Assembly: GCF_036250065.1 (NCBI RefSeq)
Contig: NZ_CP109199.1
Span: 2,728,001 to 2,792,000 of the forward strand
Direction of reading: 5' to 3'
Source of the DNA: Micromonospora sp. NBC_01699
Lineage (GTDB): Bacteria; Actinomycetota; Actinomycetes; Mycobacteriales; Micromonosporaceae
Length of the DNA: 64,000 nucleotides
Each line of letters begins with the position of its first letter. Positions within the stretch are counted from its first letter, which is position 1. The position numbers and the translations under genes were made by a program. Positions 6,729-17,022 of this stretch are shown here, in pieces. The notes under the pieces were generated by a model, which saw only the letters and a program-made list of their open reading frames with translations, had not been told where the DNA came from and ran no database searches.

Positions 6729-7604
6729 GTGAGAAGCGCGCGGCGGATGTGGATGCTCTACGAACCCGTGCATGCCGTTACGTACTTCGCGCCGGAGGCA
6801 CGGCAGGCATACGAGGCGGCCGGGTTACGCGGCTACTGGCGGGGATACTTCGCCGGGCGGGCGGCCCCGCTCGGGCCGGTCGGGGCGGCACCGGTCGTGG
6901 CGGTCTTCTTCAACTTCGCGCCCGCCATGGTCGCGCGTGCCCTGCCCGACGTCTGGCAGCGGGCCACTACGGCGGAGACGCTCGCGGCGCGGCTGACCGG
7001 GGCCACGGACGCGTTGGCCCGGCTCACCGCCGGCATTCCGGCCGCCACGGTCGAGCTGGCCGCCGACCTGCTGACCGAGGTGGTCGGTCGCCTCGATCCG
7101 GCGGGTCGGGTGCTCGGCGCCGCCAACGCGGCGCTGCCGGAGCCGAGGGAACCGCTGGCACGCCTCTGGCAGGCCGCCACCACGCTGCGCGAGCACCGTG
7201 GGGACGGGCATGTCGCGGCGCTTGTCGCGGCCGGACTCGGTGGCTGCGAGCCGCTGGTCTGGCGGGCCGCGACGGATCTCGGCCGTGAGGTCCTGCAACC
7301 GAACCGGGGCTGGTCCGACAGCGAGTGGGACGCCGCGACACGGCGGCTCGTCGAGCGCGGGTGGCTCGACGGTGACGGCACTGCCACGGCCAGCGGTGTT
7401 GCCGCGTACGAGCGGATCGAGGACGTGACCGACGATGTCGCCGCGACGGCCTGGGACGGCGTCGATCCGGAGGTCGCCACAGCGCTGCTGACCCCGATCG
7501 CGTACGCCTGCCGGGCCGCGTTGCCCCCGGCCAACCCGATCGGGCTGCCCGCCACCGACGGCAACGATGTCGGCGGCGGGCGGCTCCGGAAACGAGGCGA
7601 CTGA
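6729..7604 (+). CDS. SCO6745-family protein
   Basis: The protein has 291 residues from a GTG, or 285 from the ATG at 6747. The N-terminus RRMWMLYEPVHAVTYFAPEA and the following GYWRGYFAGRAAPLG are hallmarks of a conserved actinobacterial family typified by Streptomyces SCO6745. The family has no established function. The protein is largely alpha-helical with Ala/Leu-rich repeats and no signal peptide. The C-terminal third (TRRLVERGWLDGDGTATASG) resembles a winged-helix reader, so DNA or ligand binding is possible. It faces malate synthase tail to tail. Confidence 0.75.
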   Translation: MRSARRMWMLYEPVHAVTYFAPEARQAYEAAGLRGYWRGYFAGRAAPLGPVGAAPVVAVFFNFAPAMVARALPDVWQRATTAETLAARLTGATDALARLTAGIPAATVELAADLLTEVVGRLDPAGRVLGAANAALPEPREPLARLWQAATTLREHRGDGHVAALVAAGLGGCEPLVWRAATDLGREVLQPNRGWSDSEWDAATRRLVERGWLDGDGTATASGVAAYERIEDVTDDVAATAWDGVDPEVATALLTPIAYACRAALPPANPIGLPATDGNDVGGGRLRKRGD

Positions 7605-7632
7605 GCACGGTGACCGAGGCGACTGAGCACGG

Positions 7633-9270
7633 TCAGAGGGCACGACGATCGCGCACAGACTCACGTCGACCGACCAGGTACGTCGCGTACGCATTGGGGG
7701 TGAAGAACGTTGGCAGGGTCTCGCCGAGCGCTGTGCGTACGAAAATCTCCTCGGCCTCGGCCCACCGGTGGCCGGCGGCGTCCGTCGCCTCCCGGACCAT
7801 CGCGGACTCCTCGGTGAGCAGCTTGCGGACCAGGTCCTCGTCCACCACGCGGCCGTCGGTGAGGCGGGTGCCGGTGTGGATCCACTGCCAGACCTGGCAG
7901 CGGGCAATCTCGGCGGTGGCCGCGTCCTCCATCAGGTCGAAGATCGCCACCGCGCCGCTGCCGCCCAGCCAGGCGTCGAGGTAGCGCAGCGCGACGGCGA
8001 TGTTGTTGCGCAGGCCGGATTCGGTCACCGTGCCACCGGTGGCGGCGACGTCGAGCAACTCGGCCTCGGTCACCCGGACGTCGTCGCGGAGCCGGTCGAG
8101 CTGGTGCTCCCTGTCCCCGAGCACCCCGTCGAAGACCTCCCGGCAGATCGGCACCAGGCCCGGATGGGCCACCCATGATCCGTCGAAACCGTCGGCCGCC
8201 TCCCGCTCCTTGTCCTGGCGCACCTTTGCCAGCGCCTGCGCGTTGGCGTCCGGATCGCGGCTCGGGATGGCGGCGGCCATGCCGCCGATCGCGTACGCGC
8301 CACGCCGGTGGCAGGTCGACACCAGCAGTTCGGTGTACGCGCGCATGAACGGCACCGTCATGCTCACCTGTGCCCGGTCCGGCAGCACGAACTCCGGTCG
8401 GGCACCGAACGTCTTGATCAAGCTGAAGATGTAGTCCCAGCGGCCGGCGTTGAGCCCCGCGCAGTGGTCGCGCAGCTCGTACAGGATCTCTTCCATCTCG
8501 AACGCGGCCGTGATCGTCTCGATCAGTACGGTGGCCCGGATCGTGCCGTGCGGCATCCCGAGCAGCCGCTGTGCCAGCACGAACACGTCGTTCCAGAGCC
8601 GCGCCTCCAGGTGACTCTCCAGCTTCGGCAGGTAGAAGTACGGTCCATGGCCCCGGTCGAGTTGCCGCCGACCGCAGTGGAAGAGGTAGAGCCCGAAGTC
8701 GACCAGGCTCGCCGCCACCGGGCGCCCGTCCACCAGCACGTGCTTGTCCACCAGGTGCCAGCCGCGCGGCCGGACCACTATCGTCGCCGGGTCCGGCCCG
8801 ACCCGGTACCGCTTACCGGTCTCGGCGGTGAAGTCCAACCGGCCGTCGATCGCGTCGCGCAGGTTGAGTTGCCCGCCGACCAGGTTGGACCAGGTGGGGG
8901 AGAGGGCGTCCTCGAAGTCGGCCAGCCAGACCCGGGCACCGGAGTTGAGCGCGTTGACCGTCATCCGCCGGTCCGGCGGCCCGGTGATCTCGACCCGCCG
9001 GTCGGTCAGCCCCGGTCCGGCACCGGCGACCCGCCAACTCCCGTCGGCCCGGATCGGGGCGGTTGCGGCCAGCCAGCCCAGCGACTCCTCGCCCCGGGCC
9101 AGTCGGTCCCGGCGCTGGGCCCGCGCGACCAGCAGCTCGGCCCGCCGGCCGGCGAACTCGGCGTCCAGCCGGGCGACGAACGCCAGCGCCTCCGGGGTGA
9201 GGATCTCCTCAAACCGATCACCGTACGGACCGACGACCGTGAGCTGCGAACGCATCGTCGCCGGCATCAC
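7633..9270 (-). CDS. aceB: Malate synthase A
   Basis: The 545-residue protein matches malate synthase A in length and motifs: [28 protein letters not shown], and [17 protein letters not shown] near the C-terminus. It joins glyoxylate and acetyl-CoA to give malate, the second step of the glyoxylate bypass, in the cytoplasm. Its GTG start overlaps the stop of aceA (GTGATG), so the two are one operon, translated together and used on acetate or fatty acids. The in-frame ATG one codon later could equally be the start. Confidence 0.95.
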   Translation of the reverse strand: MMPATMRSQLTVVGPYGDRFEEILTPEALAFVARLDAEFAGRRAELLVARAQRRDRLARGEESLGWLAATAPIRADGSWRVAGAGPGLTDRRVEITGPPDRRMTVNALNSGARVWLADFEDALSPTWSNLVGGQLNLRDAIDGRLDFTAETGKRYRVGPDPATIVVRPRGWHLVDKHVLVDGRPVAASLVDFGLYLFHCGRRQLDRGHGPYFYLPKLESHLEARLWNDVFVLAQRLLGMPHGTIRATVLIETITAAFEMEEILYELRDHCAGLNAGRWDYIFSLIKTFGARPEFVLPDRAQVSMTVPFMRAYTELLVSTCHRRGAYAIGGMAAAIPSRDPDANAQALAKVRQDKEREAADGFDGSWVAHPGLVPICREVFDGVLGDREHQLDRLRDDVRVTEAELLDVAATGGTVTESGLRNNIAVALRYLDAWLGGSGAVAIFDLMEDAATAEIARCQVWQWIHTGTRLTDGRVVDEDLVRKLLTEESAMVREATDAAGHRWAEAEEIFVRTALGETLPTFFTPNAYATYLVGRRESVRDRRAL

Positions 9271-10610
9271 GACACCGTCCCGGTGAACTGTTCCTCCTCG
9301 GTCGACCCGCGCAGCGCGACGGTGTCACTGGTCGGGTTGATTACGGTGCTGACCAGGTCGAAGTAGCCGGTGCCGACCTCGCGCTGGTGCCGGGTGGCGG
9401 TGTAGCCGTCGGCCTCGGCGGCGAACTCGCGCTCCTGAAGGTCGACGTACGCCGACATGCCGTTTGCGGCGTAGCCGTGGGCGAGCGAGAACATCGAGTG
9501 GTTCAGCGCGTGGAACCCGGCCAGCGTGATGAACTGGAATTTGTACCCCATATGGCCCAGCTCCCGCTGGAACTTGGCGATCGTCGCGTCGTCCAGGTGC
9601 CTACGCCAGTTGAACGACGGCGAGCAGTTGTAGGCAAGCAACTGGTCCGGGTACTCGGCCTTGATCGCCTCGGCGAACGTACGGGCCGCGTCCAGGTCGG
9701 GAGTGGACGTTTCCATCCAGAGCAGTTCGGCGTACGGCGCGTAGGCGAGCCCTCGGGCGATGCACGGGGCCATGCCCGGCCGGACCCGGTAGAACCCCTC
9801 GGCCGAGCGCTCACCGGTGAGGAACTCCCGGTCGCGCTCGTCCACGTCGGTCGTGATCAGCGTCGCCGCGTCCGCGTCCGTCCGCGCCATGAGCAGCGTC
9901 GGCACGTCGGCCACGTCCGCGGCCAGCCGGGCGGCGTTCAGCGTACGGATGTGCTGGCCGGTCGGGATCAGCACCTTGCCGCCCAGGTGGCCGCACTTCT
10001 TCTCCGAGGCGAGCTGGTCCTCCCAGTGCACCGCCGCCGCGCCGGCCGTGATCATGGCACCCATCAGCTCGTACGCGTTGAGCACCCCGCCGAAGCCGGC
10101 CTCGGCGTCGGCGACGATCGGGACCAACCAGTCCGCCGGCCCGCCCACACCGCCCTCGGCGTGCCGGATCCGGTCGGCCCGCAGCAGCGCGTTGTTGATC
10201 CGCCGCACCACCGCCGGCACCGAGTTCGCCGGGTAGAGGCTCTGGTCGGGATAGGTCTGGCCGGCGAGGTTGGCGTCGGCGGCGACCTGCCAGCCGGAGA
10301 GGTAGATGGCCCTGAGGCCCGCGGCCACCTGCTGCACCGCCTGGTTGCCGGTCAACGCCCCGAGCGCGGGCACGAAGTCCTCGCCGTGCAGCGACTCCCA
10401 CAGCCGCTGCGCGCCGCGCCGGGCCAGCGTCTGCTCCTCCACCACGCTGCCGCGCAGCCGAACCACGTCGTCGGCCGAGTACGCCCGCCGGATGTCGCGC
10501 CAGCGCGGATCCCGCTCCCACCGCCGGGCCAGTTCCCCGGCCGTGCCCGCCGTCCCCGATGCCGATTCCGGCGCCGTGCTTGTTGTCGTCGGTGCGGTGA
10601 ACTCGTCCAT
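9267..10610 (-). CDS. aceA: Isocitrate lyase
   Basis: The protein has 447 residues from the ATG at 10610, which has GGAAGGA at a good distance; longer readings cross the regulatory region. The active-site signature KKCGHLGG is present, as are SEKKCGH-preceding WEDQ and the C-terminal PSFNW motif. It cleaves isocitrate to succinate and glyoxylate, the first bypass step. It is divergent from the RamB-like regulator and coupled to aceB. The N-terminal Thr/Ser/Ala-rich stretch ([15 protein letters not shown]) is probably unstructured. Confidence 0.95.
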   Translation of the reverse strand: MDEFTAPTTTSTAPESASGTAGTAGELARRWERDPRWRDIRRAYSADDVVRLRGSVVEEQTLARRGAQRLWESLHGEDFVPALGALTGNQAVQQVAAGLRAIYLSGWQVAADANLAGQTYPDQSLYPANSVPAVVRRINNALLRADRIRHAEGGVGGPADWLVPIVADAEAGFGGVLNAYELMGAMITAGAAAVHWEDQLASEKKCGHLGGKVLIPTGQHIRTLNAARLAADVADVPTLLMARTDADAATLITTDVDERDREFLTGERSAEGFYRVRPGMAPCIARGLAYAPYAELLWMETSTPDLDAARTFAEAIKAEYPDQLLAYNCSPSFNWRRHLDDATIAKFQRELGHMGYKFQFITLAGFHALNHSMFSLAHGYAANGMSAYVDLQEREFAAEADGYTATRHQREVGTGYFDLVSTVINPTSDTVALRGSTEEEQFTGTVS

Positions 10611-10703
10611 GTCAATGTCCTTCCATCCTGATTTGCTTGACTCGGCACTGCCCATGGATCGACCGTGACATAGGTGAACGCGCTGGTCGACGGCCCCAAT
10701 CAG

Positions 10704-10763
10704 CCAACAGTTGCCAATCTTCGCCCCGGTTTTGCAAAGGTTGCGAAGGTACTGTTGGCAAAC
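10704..10763. promoter_or_regulatory. RamB-box-like operator region between aceA and ramB
   Basis: TTTGCAAA at 10731-10738 matches the core of the RamB box known from Corynebacterium. It is part of a tandem pair, TTGCAAAGG then TTGCGAAGG (10732-10749). Outside it, CCAACAG (10704) and CTGTTGG (10752), and TTGCCAA (10711) and TTGGCAA (10755), form an inverted repeat around the core. The arrangement suggests several regulator dimers between the two divergent starts. Confidence 0.6.
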
Positions 10764-10819
10764 TGGCGGGCCCACGGGCGGACAAACGCAGGAGAACCGA
10801 CGGCGAGGGGAGAGCGCTG

Positions 10820-12244
10820 ATGCAGAAGGACGTGGCCGGCGCGCGGCTACGCAGGCTGCGCGAGGAACGCCGGATGACGCAGGCCGCCTTCGCCCGGATG
10901 CTCGGCATCTCGCCGAGCTACCTCAACCAGATCGAGCACGGATCGCGGCCACTGACCGTACCGGTGCTCTTGAGCATCAGCGAGTCGCTGGGGGTGGACG
11001 CCGGTTTCTTCGCCACCCACGACACGGCCAGGCTGACCGCCGAGATCCGGGAGGTCTCCTCCGACGACACGCTGCGCATCGACATCCCGACCGAGGAGGC
11101 CGCCGAGCTGGCCCAACGCCTGCCGCACACCGCGCACGCGCTGGTCACCATGCACCGCCGCTACCGGCAGCTCGCCGAACAGCTGGCCGCCCTCACCGGC
11201 GACCGCGAGCACGAGGTCGGCGAGCTGGGGTCCGGGCCGCACGAGGAGATCCGCGACTACTTCTACCAGCGGCACAACTACATCGCCGAACTCGACGAGG
11301 CGGCCGAACGGCTCGCCGCCGTCATCGGCATCCGTCCCGGCGACATGCGTCCGCTGCTGGCGCAGCGGTTGGGCGTACACGGGATCAGGGTCCGGGTCGG
11401 CGATCCCGGCTCCGGTGGCGACGGCGACGAACTGCACCGGTACGACCCGAGGAGCCAGCTGCTGCACCTGTCCGGTTACCTGCGGCCGGGGCAGTTGGCG
11501 ATCCGGATGGCGACCCAGCTCGCCTTCGCCGAGGTCGGTGACAGCCTCGACAACCTGGTCGACGCGGCATCGCTGAGCAGCCCGGACTCCGAGACACTGG
11601 CCCGGATCGGGCTGGCCAAGTACTTTGCCGCCGCGCTGATCCTGCCGTACGGCGACTTCCACGCGCGGGCAGAGGAGTTCCGCTACGACCTCGACCGGCT
11701 CGCCACCCACTACGGCGTCGGGTACGAGACCGTCTGTCACCGGGTCAGCACGCTCCAGCGCCCACGGGCGCGCGGGGTCGCCTTCTCGTTCGTCCGGGTC
11801 GACCGGGCCGGCAACATGTCCAAGCGGCAGTCGGCGACCGGCTTCCACTTCTCCCGTACCGGTGGGACCTGCCCGCTGTGGAACGTCTACGAGGCGTTCG
11901 CCGCACCGGGCAGGATCCTGACCCAGATCGCGGCGATGCCCGACGGCCGGCGCTACTTCTGGATCGCCCGAACCGTCACCCGCGCCCCCGGCCGGTACGG
12001 GCGCCCCGGCAAGTCCTTCGCCATCGGCCTCGGCTGCGACCTGCGCCAGGCCGGTCGTCTTGTCTACTCGACCGGGCTGGATCTCGACAACGCCGACGCC
12101 GCCGTGCCGATCGGCATCGGCTGCAAGGTCTGCGAACGCAGCGGCTGTGCGCAGCGGGCCTTCCCCCAGATCGGGCGAGGGCTGTCCATCGACGAGAACC
12201 ACAGCACCTTCGCGCCGTACCCGGTCGCCGACCCGGACCGCTGA
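10820..12244 (+). CDS. ramB: RamB-type regulator of acetate metabolism
   Basis: The protein has 474 residues, the same length class as mycobacterial RamB. The N-terminal 60 residues are an XRE helix-turn-helix ([21 protein letters not shown]). The middle is an ImmA/IrrE-like domain, and the C-terminal part carries [18 protein letters not shown], a conserved Cys cluster of the short-chain fatty acyl regulator family. RamB represses or tunes glyoxylate-bypass genes according to carbon source. The divergent position next to aceA strongly supports that role. The start follows GGGGAGAGCG. Confidence 0.9.
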   Translation: MQKDVAGARLRRLREERRMTQAAFARMLGISPSYLNQIEHGSRPLTVPVLLSISESLGVDAGFFATHDTARLTAEIREVSSDDTLRIDIPTEEAAELAQRLPHTAHALVTMHRRYRQLAEQLAALTGDREHEVGELGSGPHEEIRDYFYQRHNYIAELDEAAERLAAVIGIRPGDMRPLLAQRLGVHGIRVRVGDPGSGGDGDELHRYDPRSQLLHLSGYLRPGQLAIRMATQLAFAEVGDSLDNLVDAASLSSPDSETLARIGLAKYFAAALILPYGDFHARAEEFRYDLDRLATHYGVGYETVCHRVSTLQRPRARGVAFSFVRVDRAGNMSKRQSATGFHFSRTGGTCPLWNVYEAFAAPGRILTQIAAMPDGRRYFWIARTVTRAPGRYGRPGKSFAIGLGCDLRQAGRLVYSTGLDLDNADAAVPIGIGCKVCERSGCAQRAFPQIGRGLSIDENHSTFAPYPVADPDR

Positions 12245-12254
12245 CCGTCTCCGT

Positions 12255-13409
12255 TCAGAGCCAGTTGCGGCGCTTGAACACCAGGTAGAGACAGGTGCAG
12301 ACCAGGGCCATCAGCGACAGCGCGAACGGGTAGCCGAAGCTCCAGTGCAGTTCCGGGATGTGGTCGAAGTTCATCCCGTAGATGGTGCCGATCAGGGTCG
12401 GGGCGAACAGGATCGCCGCCCACGCGGAGATCTTCTTGACCTCCTCGTTCTGCGTGTAGCTGGCCTCGGTCAGGCGCTTGACCTCCTCGTTCTGTGCCTG
12501 CGAGACCAGGGTGGCGTTCAGGGTGCGGATGTCGGTGAGGATCTGCCGGAAGCCGTCGACCCGTTCGGCGGCGGTGGTGGCGTGGTCGGCCACGTCGCCC
12601 AGGTAGCGGCGCAGCTCCTCGCCGGTGCCGTGTTTGGCGAAGCCGGCGGTCAGCGCCCGCAGGATGTCCAGCAGGGGCCGGGAGGCGCGCTGGAACTCGA
12701 TCACCTCACGGGAGAGTTCGTAGATCCGCCGGGTCACCTTCGGATCGCCGCCGAAAACCTCGGTCTCGATTTCGTCGATGTCGTGTTGCAGCCCGGCGAC
12801 CACCGGGGCGTAACCGTCGACCACCGCGTCGAGGATCGCGTACAGCACCGCCTCCGGGCCGCGTCGCAGCAGGTCGGGGTCGTCCTCCAGCCGGCGCCGG
12901 ACCGCGCCCATGTCCGGTGCCTCACCGTGCCGGACGGTGAGGACGAAGTTCGGGCCGACGAACACGTGCAGTTCGCCGAAGTCGACCTCCTCGATCTCGT
13001 CGAGGTAGCGGGCGGCGCGCAGCACCACGAACAGGGTCTCGCCGTACCGTTCCAGCTTGGGACGCTGGTGGGCGACGACGGCGTCCTCCACCGCGAGTTC
13101 GTGCAGGCCGAACTCCTCGGCCACCGCCATGAGCTGCGCCTCGGCCGGTCGGTACAGGCCGATCCAGGCCATCGTGCCGGGCTGTCGGCGGAGCAGTTCG
13201 CAGGTCCCGGTGACGCTGGCCGGCGCGTCGACGCGGTGGCCGTCCCGGTAGATGCCGGAGGTGACCACGCTCGCCTCGACCGGCGCCGACTGGTTGGCGG
13301 CGCGGGGGTCCATCGACAGTTCCGGTGGCGACGGCTGCGGGTAGCGCTCGTGCGACCGCCGCCAGGCGCGTTTTGCCGGACGCTGGGCGCGGGACCGCCA
13401 ATCGGACAT
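12255..13409 (-). CDS. corA: CorA-family magnesium/cobalt transporter
   Basis: The protein has 384 residues from the ATG at 13409 (GGAGG upstream). A long cytoplasmic N-terminal domain is followed by two C-terminal membrane helices. The pore signature GMN (residues about 345-347, in IYGMNF) lies at the end of the first. The basic tail KRRNWL fits the CorA topology. Members are homopentameric Mg2+ channels. It converges on ramB with only ten bases between stops. No riboswitch is visible upstream. Confidence 0.92.
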   Translation of the reverse strand: MSDWRSRAQRPAKRAWRRSHERYPQPSPPELSMDPRAANQSAPVEASVVTSGIYRDGHRVDAPASVTGTCELLRRQPGTMAWIGLYRPAEAQLMAVAEEFGLHELAVEDAVVAHQRPKLERYGETLFVVLRAARYLDEIEEVDFGELHVFVGPNFVLTVRHGEAPDMGAVRRRLEDDPDLLRRGPEAVLYAILDAVVDGYAPVVAGLQHDIDEIETEVFGGDPKVTRRIYELSREVIEFQRASRPLLDILRALTAGFAKHGTGEELRRYLGDVADHATTAAERVDGFRQILTDIRTLNATLVSQAQNEEVKRLTEASYTQNEEVKKISAWAAILFAPTLIGTIYGMNFDHIPELHWSFGYPFALSLMALVCTCLYLVFKRRNWL

Positions 13410-13724
13410 GCCACGCCTCCACCCCCGGTGGGCCGACAACCCTCGTACCCACAGTTCCAGAGATCGCCGGTGCCCGGACCAGCCCCGGCGGATCCGGAGG
13501 ATTCAGCTGTGGTTCCTGTGCGGTCTGCCGGCTGACCCGCGTCACTCAATGTAAGGAGTCTTTACAGTAGGTTCCATCGGCGCCTATCATTCGACCAGCG
13601 TCCTTCGCGTTGATCACCCAACCCGCGCCGGTCGACCGCCACTGCCCGCGTCCGCACCGACCAGTGAGCCAGCGGTCGGTGGATGCCCGGCGGACGCCGC
13701 GCACCCCGGAGCAGGGAGCGTGAC
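13410..13724. other. Intergenic region between corA and the hexosaminidase gene
   Basis: This divergent promoter region of about 315 bases has no credible gene. A relatively AT-rich part near 13550-13600 (ATGTAAGGAGTCTTTACAG, then CCTATCAT) is the likely place for promoters. No riboswitch-like structure is evident. Confidence 0.5.
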
Positions 13725-16193
13725 ATGCAGACGTCCGGCCGGTTGTTGGCGGGAACAGGGGACAGGCGGACCACCCGGGTACGACGACGGCGCCTCGGCG
13801 GCACCGTACTCGCGCTCGCGCTCGTGGTGCAGACGATGGTGCTCGCCGGCCCGTCGCCGACACCGGCACTGGCCGACACCGCGCCGACCGGCCCGGCCCA
13901 ACTCGTACCGATCCCGGTCAGCGCGGTCGACGTACCCGGTCAGTCCTTCGTGGTCGGACCGACGACCCGGATAGTCGTGGCCACCGGCGGCGCCGGGGCC
14001 CTGCCGGTCGCGGACACCCTGGCGGCGATCCTGCGCCCGTCGACCGGCTACCCACTGCCGGTCTCGATCGCCCCTTCCCGGCCCGGCGACATCGCGTTCC
14101 ACCTCGGCGAACCGGGCGATCTCGGCGCCGAGGGCTACCGGATCGACGTCTCGAACACCGGGGTACGGCTGGCAGCGGCCGAGCCGGCCGGGCTCTTCTA
14201 CGCCGTACAGACCCTGCGCCAACTGCTCTCGCCGTGGATCGAGAGCCCGACCGTACGCCCCGGCCCGTGGACCGTGGCCGGCGTACGGATCTCCGACCGC
14301 CCCCGGTACGCCTACCGGGGCGTGATGCTCGACATCGCCCGGCACTACCAGTCGCCGGAGGTCGCCAAGCGGCTGATCGAGCAGGCGTCGGCGTACAAGA
14401 TGAACGTGCTGCACCTGCACGTCAGCGACGACCAGGGGTTCCGGATCGCGATCAACGGGCGGCCCGAACTCACCACCATCGGCGGCCAGTTCTCCATCAA
14501 CAACGATCCCGGCGGCTACTGGACCCAGGCCGAGTACGTCGACGTCGTCAACTACGCCGCCGCACACCATATGACCGTCATCCCCGAGGTGGACACGCCG
14601 GGGCACACCAACGCGATAGTCATGTCGTACGCCGGACCGCAGGCCGACCCGGTCCTGCCCGACGTCAACTGCACCAACCGCACCCCGCCGCAGTGGAACC
14701 TGACCACCGCCGTCGGCTACAGCGCGATGTGCCCGGAGAGCCCGAACACCTGGGCGATCATCACCGACATCGTCAACCAGCTCAGCGCGATGAGCCCCGG
14801 CCCGTACTACCACCTCGGCGGCGACGAGGTGCCGGCGTCGATCCTGTCGAGCGCCCGGTACGTCGACTTCGTCGACCGCGAGTCCCAGATCGTCAAGGCG
14901 CAGGACAAGATCGTGATGGGCTGGGCCGAGATCTCCCAGGCGAACTTCGGCCAGCCCGGATCGCCGCAGTCCGTCGCCCAGTTCTGGAACAACGGCAACC
15001 CGACCGGCGCCGGTGGCGACTCGGCCCGGCGGGCGGTGCAGAAGGGCATGAAGGTCGTCATGTCACCGGCCAACCACACCTATCTGGACATGCAGCAGTT
15101 CGTCGGCAGCCCGCTCGGGCTGAGCTGGGCCGGCCGGCTGGACGTGTCGCAGTTCTACAACTGGACCGGCACCAGCAGCGACCCGGCCACCTACATCCCG
15201 GCGCGGACCACCGGTGGGGTCACCCTGCCGGCGGTGACCGACGCCGACATCCTCGGTGTCGAGGCGCCGATCTGGTCCGAGACGCTGCGGACCCTGGCCG
15301 ACATCGAGTTCCAGGTCTTCCCCCGGATGCCGGCGACGGCGGAGATCGGCTGGTCACCGAACGTCCACCCGGAACGCAACCTCGCCTCCTTCGTCTCCCG
15401 GATCGCCGGTCACGGCGTACGCCGGCAGGTGCAGGGCCAGAACTTCTACGCCTCCCCGCAGGTGCCGTGGCGGGTCGACGTGTCGGCGCCGGACATCACC
15501 AGCGACCGTCGGACGGTGTCGGGGGAAATCGCCTCGGTGGTCACCCCGGGCGCGCCGCTCGACCAGGTGACGGCGACGGTCGACTGGGGCGACGGGACCA
15601 CGTCGGCGGCGACCCTGAGCGGTACCGCCGGCACCAACAAGAGCATCAACGGCATCTATTCGGCAACCGCGCAGCACGCGTACGCCCGCGACGGCGTCTA
15701 CCGGGCCACCATCACCGCCACCCGCCCCGGCGGCAGCACGACCGCCCGGTTCACCGTGGTCGTGAACACCTGCACCGCCACGGTTTCGGGCCACCACAAC
15801 GGTCCCCTGGTCGTCGCCGACGGCGTCACCTGCCTGACCGGCGCCACCGTCTCCGGCCCCGTGGTGGTACGACCGGGCGCCTCCCTGATCGCCACCGGCG
15901 CCTCGATCCGGGGCCCGGTGACCGCCACCGGCGCCGTGGTGGTCGAACTGCTCGGCGGCTCGGTCAACGGCCCGCTGACCATCACCGGCACCACCGGCGA
16001 TGTGATCGTGGAACGAGTCGGGGTCAACGGCCCACTAACCCTGACCGCCACCGCCACCACCCCACCACCCCTGCTGGCCGCCAACACCATCAACGGCCCC
16101 CTCACCTGCACCACCAACACCCCCGCCCCGGTAAACGCCAACCTCCCCAACACCGTCCACGGCCCAACCACCCCCCAGTGCCAGGGCCTCTAA
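13725..16193 (+). CDS. Secreted GH20 beta-N-acetylhexosaminidase with PKD-like and NGPL-repeat tail
   Basis: The protein has 822 residues. A basic signal region (RVRRRRLGG) and a hydrophobic stretch end near ALADT. A GH20b domain precedes the catalytic GH20 barrel, with YRGVMLDIARHY and HLHVSDDQGF. The catalytic pair Asp367-Glu368 sits in YYHLGGDEVP. It should release terminal GlcNAc or GalNAc from chitin oligomers or glycans outside the cell. A PKD-like domain follows (VTATVDWGDGTTSAA). The last 130 residues repeat N/S-G-P-L/V units typical of a small beta-helix, perhaps for wall or substrate attachment. Confidence 0.92.
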   Translation: MQTSGRLLAGTGDRRTTRVRRRRLGGTVLALALVVQTMVLAGPSPTPALADTAPTGPAQLVPIPVSAVDVPGQSFVVGPTTRIVVATGGAGALPVADTLAAILRPSTGYPLPVSIAPSRPGDIAFHLGEPGDLGAEGYRIDVSNTGVRLAAAEPAGLFYAVQTLRQLLSPWIESPTVRPGPWTVAGVRISDRPRYAYRGVMLDIARHYQSPEVAKRLIEQASAYKMNVLHLHVSDDQGFRIAINGRPELTTIGGQFSINNDPGGYWTQAEYVDVVNYAAAHHMTVIPEVDTPGHTNAIVMSYAGPQADPVLPDVNCTNRTPPQWNLTTAVGYSAMCPESPNTWAIITDIVNQLSAMSPGPYYHLGGDEVPASILSSARYVDFVDRESQIVKAQDKIVMGWAEISQANFGQPGSPQSVAQFWNNGNPTGAGGDSARRAVQKGMKVVMSPANHTYLDMQQFVGSPLGLSWAGRLDVSQFYNWTGTSSDPATYIPARTTGGVTLPAVTDADILGVEAPIWSETLRTLADIEFQVFPRMPATAEIGWSPNVHPERNLASFVSRIAGHGVRRQVQGQNFYASPQVPWRVDVSAPDITSDRRTVSGEIASVVTPGAPLDQVTATVDWGDGTTSAATLSGTAGTNKSINGIYSATAQHAYARDGVYRATITATRPGGSTTARFTVVVNTCTATVSGHHNGPLVVADGVTCLTGATVSGPVVVRPGASLIATGASIRGPVTATGAVVVELLGGSVNGPLTITGTTGDVIVERVGVNGPLTLTATATTPPPLLAANTINGPLTCTTNTPAPVNANLPNTVHGPTTPQCQGL

Positions 16194-16371
16194 CCCCCCC
16201 CGCCCCCGCGCCCCCCGCGCCCCCCTCCCCCCCCACCCCCACCCCTCCCGCGATCTAGGGCGAATGGGGGTGATCAGAGATCAACAAACACGTATTCGCC
16301 CTAGATCGGCGCGGCGGGGTGGGGGCGTGGGGGGCGAGGGGCGGGGGGTGGGGGGCGGGGGTGGGGGTGGG
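16194..16371. terminator. Large inverted-repeat element between convergent genes, copy 1
   Basis: The core is a perfect 15-base inverted repeat (16251-16265 with 16294-16308; half-site CGATCTAGGGCGAAT). It is flanked by a C-rich tract on the left and a G-rich tract on the right, so the top strand could fold into one very long imperfect hairpin. It sits between two converging genes. A close relative lies at 24406-24467. It is probably a bidirectional terminator. Confidence 0.65.
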
Positions 16372-17022
16372 TTAGAGAGGCGCGTTGAGGTAGGCGAGGA
16401 CGGCGCGGACGCGGCGGTGGGCGGTGGTGGCGGGTGGGAGGTCGAGTTTGGCGAGGATGTTGGTGATGTGCTTCTCCACCGAGACGGGGGCCAGCACCAG
16501 GCGTGCGCAGATTGCGGAGTTTGACAGGCCTTCTGCCATCAGGGCGAGCACTTCGCGCTCGCGTGGGGTGAGGCCGTCGATGCCGTGGTTGCGGCTGTTG
16601 CGGGTGAACAGCTGCCGGACCACCTCGGGATCCATTACGGTGCCACCGGCGGCGACCCGCTCGACCGCGTCGAGGAAGTCGTCCAGCGCGGTGACCCGGT
16701 CCTTGAGCAGGTAACCGACACCGCCGTGGCCGTCGGCGAGCAGTTCCGCGGCGTACGCGCGTTCGACGTACTGGGAGACGATGAGCACCCTGGTGTCCGG
16801 GTCGGCGGCCCGCAGCCGCAGGGCGGCGCGCAGGCCCTCGTCCCGGAATCCGGGCGGCAGCCGTACGTCGACTATCGACAGGTCGGGTCGCTGCTCCGTC
16901 ACCGCCGCCACCAGCGAGTCGGCGTTGTCGACGGCCGCCACGACGGTGTGACCGGTGTCGGTCAGCAACCGCACCAGACCCTCGCGGAGCAGGAGCAGGT
17001 CTTCGGCGATCACGATGCGCAT
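16372..17022 (-). CDS. LuxR/NarL-family response regulator
   Basis: The protein has 216 residues. The receiver domain has Asp52 (SIVDVRLPP) as phosphate acceptor and the acidic pair ED near the N-terminus. The output domain is LuxR-type (LTPREREVLALMAEGLSNSA). The start overlaps the end of the kinase gene by 13 bases, so the two form one two-component system. It probably controls the ABC exporter genes upstream in the same operon, as in antibiotic-sensing efflux modules. Confidence 0.93.
   Translation of the reverse strand: MRIVIAEDLLLLREGLVRLLTDTGHTVVAAVDNADSLVAAVTEQRPDLSIVDVRLPPGFRDEGLRAALRLRAADPDTRVLIVSQYVERAYAAELLADGHGGVGYLLKDRVTALDDFLDAVERVAAGGTVMDPEVVRQLFTRNSRNHGIDGLTPREREVLALMAEGLSNSAICARLVLAPVSVEKHITNILAKLDLPPATTAHRRVRAVLAYLNAPL

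Noticed and set aside
6446-7288. A plus-strand frame across the gap and into the SCO6745-like gene
   Set aside because: The second half is a shifted frame of the SCO6745-like gene; the first part has no ribosome site or family similarity.
8308-9366. A 352-codon plus-strand frame opposite malate synthase
   Set aside because: The minus strand is unmistakably malate synthase over its full length.
12060-13535. A 491-codon plus-strand frame opposite corA
   Set aside because: CorA on the other strand has complete family motifs including GMN; the opposite frame is Gly/Arg/Gln-rich noise.
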